Part shown: positions 31,820 through 35,837 of the stretch, one piece after another
Layout: each line of letters begins with the position of its first letter
How positions within the stretch are numbered: the first letter of the stretch is position 1
Origin: a virus
Virus record (IMG/VR): IMGVR_UViG_3300009376_000814
Span: 1 to 35,837 of that record
Strand: one strand, 5' to 3'
Length of the DNA: 35,837 bases
Program-made: the position numbers and the translations under genes
The notes under the pieces: model-generated
What the model was told of the DNA's origin: nothing
The model's input: the letters and a program-made list of their open reading frames with translations, nothing else
The model's database searches: none

Positions 31820-32337
31820 TAGCTAGATGAGGTAGTCGTGGTTTTTAGGTCTAGCCCGGTTATTGGACTTGTCTTTTTAGCGCCAGCCCTAGTTGTGCTT
31901 AGGCCGGATTCATCGACCCGTCTGAGCCGAATTGCGGTATTTCCTCCGCCGCCGCCATTTACCGTGTCTACGCGGTTCAGACGATCCCATAGTTCTTTGT
32001 TAAGAACCTGGTAATACATCGGCGCGTAAACCTGGATGTTGGCGCTTCCTTGCTGGATGGCGTACTGCATAAGAAGACCTTGAATCATGATGTTGTCGTT
32101 TATTTCCCGTATGTCCTGGGGATGCCTGTAGTAGTCCAGCTCTGTGGAATCCCAGTACGGGTGATTACGAACTTCGTCTATGGTCTGATTGCCAAACTCC
32201 AAGAACATCAGGATGACATCCCCGTCTGAGCTTGCTGGGTGGAAATCGCCGAATCGTCTGAGAGCTGAGTGAGCCAATGATTCCAGAGGGCTGTAAGTGC
32301 CGGGAATCTGGGGGTTCAGTATTCGGTCTTCTGCCAT
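31819..32337 (-). CDS. Head-to-tail adaptor candidate (P22 gp4 / T7 gp11-like position)
   Basis: 172 residues. The first 125 are mostly helical (ESLAHSALRRFGDF, DVILMFLEFGNQTIDEVRNHPYW, REINDNIMIQGLLMQYAIQQG, YYQVLNKELWDRLNRV), ending in a flexible GGGGGN, Thr/Ser-rich tail (TTTTSSS). A small helical protein with an aromatic NHPYW turn located between capsid and tail genes fits the adaptor that joins portal to tail. The assignment rests on size and gene order only. Confidence 0.5.
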   Translation of the reverse strand: MAEDRILNPQIPGTYSPLESLAHSALRRFGDFHPASSDGDVILMFLEFGNQTIDEVRNHPYWDSTELDYYRHPQDIREINDNIMIQGLLMQYAIQQGSANIQVYAPMYYQVLNKELWDRLNRVDTVNGGGGGNTAIRLRRVDESGLSTTRAGAKKTSPITGLDLKTTTTSSS

Positions 32338-32340
32338 TTG

Positions 32341-32571
32341 CTATACCTTAAGTATTCGACCGGTCAGGAAGAAATGATGCTTCTCAAAGTTCTTTGTCTG
32401 ATCGGATCTCACTCTCCATGTCAGACGGCCATCGGTTTTTTTGCCTTCGCAGATCCATCCCCCGCCTGGGTAAGCGACATCGAACATCATAGGCTCCGGT
32501 TCTTTGGATACGTATTCGATGAAAGATGGTTCTTTGGGGGTCTCTTTTGCTGCTTTCTTCTCTTCAGTCAT
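32341..32571 (-). CDS. Small hypothetical protein after capsid terminator
   Basis: 76 residues from ATG 32571, chosen over a TTG two codons upstream because GAGG is 8 nt before it. The N-terminal 25 residues are Lys/Glu-rich and disordered; the rest is beta-rich with several aromatics (MMFDVAYPGGGWICEGKKTDGRLTWRVRSDQTKNFEKHHFFLTGRIL). It begins 13 bases after the T-run of the terminator that follows the capsid gene. It could be a head-decoration or minor virion protein, but no family is recognised. Confidence 0.6.
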   Translation of the reverse strand: MTEEKKAAKETPKEPSFIEYVSKEPEPMMFDVAYPGGGWICEGKKTDGRLTWRVRSDQTKNFEKHHFFLTGRILKV

Positions 32572-32583
32572 GCTCAATCCTCA

Positions 32584-32618
32584 TAAAAAAAGGGCCACGG
32601 CAAAATTGCCGTGACCCT
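32584..32618 (-). terminator. Strong Rho-independent terminator after capsid gene
   Basis: On the minus strand AGGGTCACGGCAA pairs with TTGCCGTGGCCCT (one internal mismatch) around a short loop and is followed by seven T (32591-32585). It lies 40 bp after the capsid stop, so it should lower expression of tail genes relative to capsid. Confidence 0.9.
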
Positions 32619-32644
32619 TATTAAGCCCAAAAAACTGGGTAAGG

Positions 32645-32654
32645 TCGTCCCTAG
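32645..32654 (-). repeat. Partial copy of the GGGACGA element after capsid stop
   Basis: TCGTCCCTAG at 32645-32654 is identical to 33981-33990 in the scaffold/capsid gap. It sits 4 bp past the capsid stop and before the terminator. Confidence 0.35.
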
Positions 32655-32657
32655 AAC

Positions 32658-33839
32658 TTAGGCCAGAGCCGTCCAGTTTTTGATGTGAGCGTGGACCTTG
32701 TCCTGCATGAGTTCCAGACCGCATTCGGTCAGGTACTCATGTTTCACCGCATCTTCATCCGGCGCCTGACGGCCTTTCAGAAGCTGGGTATCGCGGCCTT
32801 TGAGGTAGCGATATCGGACCCACGGAAGATCAACGATGACCATGGAGTTTGCCATGCCGGGGATCTGCCGGAACTGCGGGTGGAGATGGACCATCAGGTC
32901 TCCTGCGAAGGTAGCGTAACGGGTCATGGAGACGCCGTATGCACCATCGACAACGGTGGGCTGCCACCGATCTTTACCCATCTTCTGCATCAGCGAGCAG
33001 ACACGAGCGCCACAAAAGGCGATCTTCTGCTTGGAACCAAATGCGAAAATGGTTTCGATCAGCGCCTGGTCAAACTCATCTTCCGTGATGCCGCCGGAGC
33101 CGTAAGGCGAGGCGTCCGCATCCAGTACGGTCGTCATCGAGTTGAGGAGTCCGCCAGTGTAGCGGGTGGGTTGAGCGGTAGTACCGCTGGCCTCGTGCTT
33201 CTTACCCCAGAACATGGCGCGTTCGATGTCGCTCATGTGGAGTTTGAGGCCTTTCTGGGTTACTTCGTCTTCTTTGTCACCAGTCCGCAGGTACGTCGCA
33301 CGCAGAGTTTCAGTGACCTTGAAAGCGGTTCTGAAGATCTGGGTGTAGTTCGACGCAGCCGTCGCATCAAATGATACGGCTGTCGGGCTGGTGGCCCCTT
33401 CCTGAGCTGCAAAGCCAGCAACAATCAAATCATCGTCGTCTGAGATAGTGAGAGTCGTGCCCCCAATATTTCGAGCAACGGTGATCGCAGTTGCGGTGGT
33501 TGCGTCAGCAGAAGCCTGCATGACCTCACCCGTGTTCACGTTCACGATGATTGCACCGTCAATGACGAACTTGGTGGTGTCAGACGAGTCAACGGTCAGC
33601 GCGGTTGCGGTAGCGTTGTACCCGCCGCTGTTGTTGATTTTCATTTTTCGCTCAGGCATCTCATCTCGAAAATGCTTAAACTCGGGGTCATCTGTTGCTT
33701 CACCCTGAGTCATGGCGAGAAGAGCGTTCAGCGGCGCAGAACCATTGGGTTCCAGCAGCGTGAACAACTCACGGTAGTTTTTGGGGCGGAAGTCGACGCC
33801 AAATTCGCCTGTGCCCCGTAAACCTTGAATAGCGGCCAT
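32658..33839 (-). CDS. Major capsid protein, SU10/DUF5309 type
   Basis: 393 residues; GGAG lies 9 nt before ATG. The start FGVDFRPKNYRELFTLLEPNGSAPLNALLAM, an inserted beta domain at about 68-160 (GGYNATATALTVDSSDTTKFVIDGAIIVNVNTGEVMQA, then VARNIGG), the helix with ETLRATYLRTGDKEDEVTQKGLKLHMSDIERAMFWGKKHEA, and the LVHLHPQF...VIVDLPWVRYRYLKGRDTQLLK C-terminal strand set match the SU10-type HK97-fold capsid family. It follows the scaffold gene, is preceded by a structured 224-bp gap and followed by a strong terminator, which together suggest high, separately regulated expression. Confidence 0.85.
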   Translation of the reverse strand: MAAIQGLRGTGEFGVDFRPKNYRELFTLLEPNGSAPLNALLAMTQGEATDDPEFKHFRDEMPERKMKINNSGGYNATATALTVDSSDTTKFVIDGAIIVNVNTGEVMQASADATTATAITVARNIGGTTLTISDDDDLIVAGFAAQEGATSPTAVSFDATAASNYTQIFRTAFKVTETLRATYLRTGDKEDEVTQKGLKLHMSDIERAMFWGKKHEASGTTAQPTRYTGGLLNSMTTVLDADASPYGSGGITEDEFDQALIETIFAFGSKQKIAFCGARVCSLMQKMGKDRWQPTVVDGAYGVSMTRYATFAGDLMVHLHPQFRQIPGMANSMVIVDLPWVRYRYLKGRDTQLLKGRQAPDEDAVKHEYLTECGLELMQDKVHAHIKNWTALA

Positions 33840-33978
33840 AGTAATGGTCTCCTATATAAAGTGGTTAAACGGTTTTTTGCGATTTGCCGTCTGCGGAATG
33901 TCCGTCGCAGGTTCGGGGTACGCTTCAAATCAGGAGCCGTAGCGCCTGATAGGTGGATTTAACACCTTAATGAAAAAG

Positions 33979-34062
33979 TTTTCGTCCCTAGTTAGTGAAT
34001 CGACCCCGATCCATCCACGGAGGAGGGAGCGCGGGGTGAGGTTGTAGGACCGGGGCCGATTC
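33979..34062 (-). promoter_or_regulatory. Structured leader between scaffold and capsid genes
   Basis: GAATCGACCCCG (33997-34008) pairs with CGGGGCCGATTC (34051-34062) over 12 positions with one mismatch, beginning right after the scaffold stop. On the minus strand it is followed within 10 nt by GGGACGAAAA (33988-33979), the intergenic decamer. The 224-bp gap (33840-34063) has no supported ORF. It may be a processing or stability hairpin, or a late promoter region for the capsid gene; no clear sigma70 promoter was found in it. Confidence 0.5.
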
Positions 34063-34063
34063 G

Positions 34064-35095
34064 TTAGAGCGGTTGATTTCGTTGGGAGAGCGTCGCCTGA
34101 GCCAGACGGTTGAGCGTGTCATCCATTTCGTCTGTTGGTTCCGCTGCCGTTGTGGACGTTGATGGGGAATCTCCCATTGTTCCGGTATACGCGGTGCGGC
34201 GTTCGTTTATTGATCTCATTCGGTCGTATTCGCCAGACTTTAGCGAGTTAGCGAATGCTTCTGCGACGCGGACTGTCAGGTCGGCATCCACAAAGTCTTC
34301 CGGGGTGAATCCCATCTCTGTTGCGAACATCATAAAGTCCTGGCCCGCCTCGTCTGGGAGGCCGACTTTGGCCTGGGCGCGATCCAGATTGTTGGCGATC
34401 TGCTGACGAGACGCCATCTCCGCCTGCTGCGCGGCGCCGGATACTGTTTGCTGGGCGGCGTCTCCAACGGCTTGGGTTCCCGCAACAACCTGCTGCATCA
34501 TCTGCTGGGTCCGCAGCTGCATCTCTTGCAGGGCTTGCATGTTTTGGGCAATGGCGCGGTAGCCAGGGGGTGCTTTGACCGCGTTCTCTTCTTCCCAGAC
34601 TTTGAGCGCGTCGTTTCCAACGTCCTCGTTAATTTCTGGATTACCTTCGGATCCGACTTCGCCGCGTTGTGAAGCTTCTTCTTTCTTGGCGGCGTCTATC
34701 ATTGCCTTGGCTACGTCTGCTGCATCGCCGCCGTATCTCTCCATAAGGACATTTGCCACATCGAAGACCGGCTTCATCTGGCTGTGCTTATAGTTGAGGT
34801 CGCGGTATCGGCCAAAGGTCGATGCGATCTGGGCGTCGGTAAGTTTGCGCTTATCTTTATCGCCGAAAGCAACTTCATACGTCACCGGATCAGCCTTCAT
34901 TTTGTCGGCTTCGGTTTCCGGGGCGCCTTTTTCTGCGGCTTTTTCTTGCTCGGTCGGGCGGTCTTTGTCCTCAGTAGCGCCCAGGGGATCTGGTGCGGTT
35001 GAGGGGGTTGCAGGGGTGGGTTCTACCCCCATTGCTTGAGCAGCCATACGATCGACGTTAGCTACCTGTTCTTCTTTACTCTCAGTCTGTGCCAT
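34064..35095 (-). CDS. Scaffolding protein
   Basis: 343 residues, with GGAG 7 nt before ATG. The N-terminal 70 residues are disordered and acidic (TPATPSTAPDPLGATEDKDRPTEQEKAAEKG). The middle is a Gln/Met-rich coiled coil (NMQALQEMQLRTQQMMQQVVAGTQAVGDAAQQ), and the C-terminus is helical and ends in a short basic stretch (LAQATLSQRNQPL). This acidic, helical profile with position directly before the major capsid gene is typical of podovirus scaffolds, which direct capsid assembly and then leave. It overlaps the preceding gene by 14 nt. Confidence 0.8.
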   Translation of the reverse strand: MAQTESKEEQVANVDRMAAQAMGVEPTPATPSTAPDPLGATEDKDRPTEQEKAAEKGAPETEADKMKADPVTYEVAFGDKDKRKLTDAQIASTFGRYRDLNYKHSQMKPVFDVANVLMERYGGDAADVAKAMIDAAKKEEASQRGEVGSEGNPEINEDVGNDALKVWEEENAVKAPPGYRAIAQNMQALQEMQLRTQQMMQQVVAGTQAVGDAAQQTVSGAAQQAEMASRQQIANNLDRAQAKVGLPDEAGQDFMMFATEMGFTPEDFVDADLTVRVAEAFANSLKSGEYDRMRSINERRTAYTGTMGDSPSTSTTAAEPTDEMDDTLNRLAQATLSQRNQPL

Positions 35096-35360
35096 GTGGT
35101 TTCTCCGGTTCGGCCTTAGCGGAATTTAGAGCGACCTCATTCTCCAGACGGAGCTTCAGTCGATCAGGTAAATCGAGCAATCTCTGTGCGGCCCAGATTG
35201 CTCCTCGTCGGAAATTGATCTCTTCAATCTCCATCTTTCTGTGTTCGGCGATTTGGTTGGCCGCCGACATGATTTCTTGGGCCATTACTTCTTTTACGTA
35301 GACCCACCCCTTTGATCGCTCCAACGACTCGATCGCCTTCAGTGCTGCTTGCTGGTTCAT
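35082..35360 (-). CDS. Small helical protein before scaffold
   Basis: 92 residues, helical throughout (NQQAALKAIESLERSKGWVYVKEVMAQEIMSAANQIAEHRKM, then AAQRLLDLPDRLKLRLENEVALNSAKAEPEKP). Proteins of this size lie between portal and scaffold genes in several marine podoviruses; function is unknown. It is coupled to the scaffold by a 14-nt overlap. The gap before it (35361-35421) holds the TTTTCGTCCC element. Confidence 0.65.
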   Translation of the reverse strand: MNQQAALKAIESLERSKGWVYVKEVMAQEIMSAANQIAEHRKMEIEEINFRRGAIWAAQRLLDLPDRLKLRLENEVALNSAKAEPEKPHGTD

Positions 35361-35403
35361 TCATCGCTCCGTGTCTCCGTAATTTTGTCTGGAATGCTAG
35401 GTT

Positions 35404-35413
35404 TTTTCGTCCC
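35404..35413 (-). repeat. Third copy of the intergenic GGGACGAAAA element
   Basis: TTTTCGTCCC on the plus strand, identical to 4097-4106 and 33979-33988, in the 61-bp gap between the right-hand lipoprotein and the 92-residue gene. Confidence 0.5.
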
Positions 35414-35421
35414 CGTTACCG

Positions 35422-35757
35422 TTATTTCTTTTTACGCTCAAATCCGTTGGGTATGAGGTAGCCCAAGATCAGGGGAATGAGAATGATGCCCGCCAAAAGC
35501 CAGCCGCCCGCTTCGATGACTTGGCCCATCAGTGGCCAGAAGCCAGTGATTGGCGCGTCGCACTGGCTTCCATCTAAGCCAGTTGTGAGCAGGCTTGTGG
35601 TTCCGGCCCCAAGGGCCGCCCCAACCGCCGCTCCGCCGGGGCCGCCAACCAAGCCACCGACGCCAGCCGCCACGCCAGAGACGCCAGCGGTTTTTAGGGC
35701 CGCACAGCCAGAAAGGAAGGGGAGGGCGAGAAGGGCTACTTTGGCTTGCACTTGCAC
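35422..35757 (-). CDS. Lipoprotein with glycine zipper and C-terminal membrane helix
   Basis: 111 residues from GTG 35757; a second GTG at 35751 is possible. The signal peptide VALLALPFLSGCAAL has a lipobox (LSG-C). The mature chain has a glycine-zipper stretch (GVAAGVGGLVGGPGGAAVGAALGAG, about residues 28-52) and, near the C-terminus, a transmembrane helix (GGWLLAGIILIPLILGYLIPNG) followed by RKKK facing the cytoplasm. This would span or link both membranes or oligomerise in one. It sits in the late operon next to virion genes; roles such as lysis, superinfection exclusion or a virion-associated factor cannot be separated by sequence. No complete gene lies in 35758-35837. Confidence 0.7.
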   Translation of the reverse strand: MQVQAKVALLALPFLSGCAALKTAGVSGVAAGVGGLVGGPGGAAVGAALGAGTTSLLTTGLDGSQCDAPITGFWPLMGQVIEAGGWLLAGIILIPLILGYLIPNGFERKKK

Positions 35758-35837
35758 AGACTCATACTGGTGTGCAAGCGCTTGACTGCGAGACTACCGA
35801 CGTTCGTGAGAAAGAAGGGGATGAACGCGTGGACGGA

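Larger units (their letters stand above)
3151..33444 (+). repeat. Dispersed octamer CGTCTGAG, 22 copies
   Basis: Plus-strand starts: 3151, 4106, 4277, 4532, 4733, 7062, 11061, 12723, 14162, 16205, 16818, 20584, 20718, 20912, 23693, 25157, 25692, 29959, 31919, 32223, 32255, 33437. Inverted copies (CTCAGACG) are at 11924, 20737 and 22925. The base before is usually C or T. About 0.5 copy per strand is expected for a random octamer. Copies fall in all three codon frames of minus-strand genes and one is intergenic, so protein sequence does not explain them. Confidence 0.75.

Noticed and set aside
3151-33444. Neisserial DNA uptake sequence
   Set aside because: The shared CGTCTGA core is suggestive, but the conserved last base is G rather than A and the 5' extension is not GC; the host is unknown.
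33979-34010. T7-like promoter (CACTAACTAGGGACGA resembles CACTATAGGGAGA)
   Set aside because: The other copies of the GGGACGA element lack the upstream CACTA part, and no phage RNA polymerase is visible in the window.

Overview
This window looks like most of the genome of a temperate, podovirus-like tailed phage. A GCU-serine tRNA fragment at the probable attachment site is of proteobacterial type, so the host is probably a proteobacterium, perhaps a gammaproteobacterium. No host housekeeping gene is visible. Phage genes lie on both sides of the attachment region, so this is more likely an unintegrated (virion or circular) genome than a prophage edge. Portal, terminase, endolysin and holin genes are not recognisable; portal and terminase would be expected just beyond the right end.

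Layout. (1) 1-2077, plus strand: the 3' part of a small phage gene, a tiny leader ORF with a hairpin, a LuxR-type helix-turn-helix (HTH) protein and a tyrosine integrase. (2) 2078-2373: putative attP, carrying the 5' half of a serine tRNA and candidate integrase arm repeats. (3) 5582-2595, minus strand: a tightly packed accessory operon with an HTH/zinc-ribbon protein, a PD-(D/E)XK resolvase, small unknowns, a second PD-(D/E)XK nuclease and a YkgJ-like cysteine-cluster protein. (4) 5600-6129, plus strand: two short lipoproteins with their own promoter-like sequence, resembling a moron. (5) 8539-6224, minus strand: a Cro-like HTH protein, a primase-polymerase/helicase and a small zinc-finger protein. 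(6) 8626-11945, plus strand: a recombination operon with a Sak4-like ATPase, a DUF669 single-strand-binding protein and a Cas4-like Fe-S nuclease, followed by small genes. The 8540-8625 gap is the divergent control region. (7) 35757-11935, minus strand: virion genes in the order lipoprotein, small protein, scaffold, SU10-type major capsid protein, tail adaptor candidate, beta-rich tail protein, tail fibre, a small helical protein, three helical ejection-protein candidates and one 3436-residue protein.

The most striking single gene is that 10.3-kb ORF, 29% of the window. It combines glycine-rich membrane-like segments, a HEVGH zinc metallopeptidase motif and an ADP-ribosyltransferase-like domain. 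Its position after the ejection-protein candidates suggests a polyvalent effector injected with the DNA.

Other signals not explained by the gene map: an octamer, CGTCTGAG, found 22 times on the plus strand and 3 times inverted, in all codon frames; a decamer, TTTTCGTCCC, in three separate intergenic gaps; and an attP that seems to supply the 5' rather than the 3' half of a tRNA, which would place the host tRNA under phage transcription after integration. All counts were made by eye.
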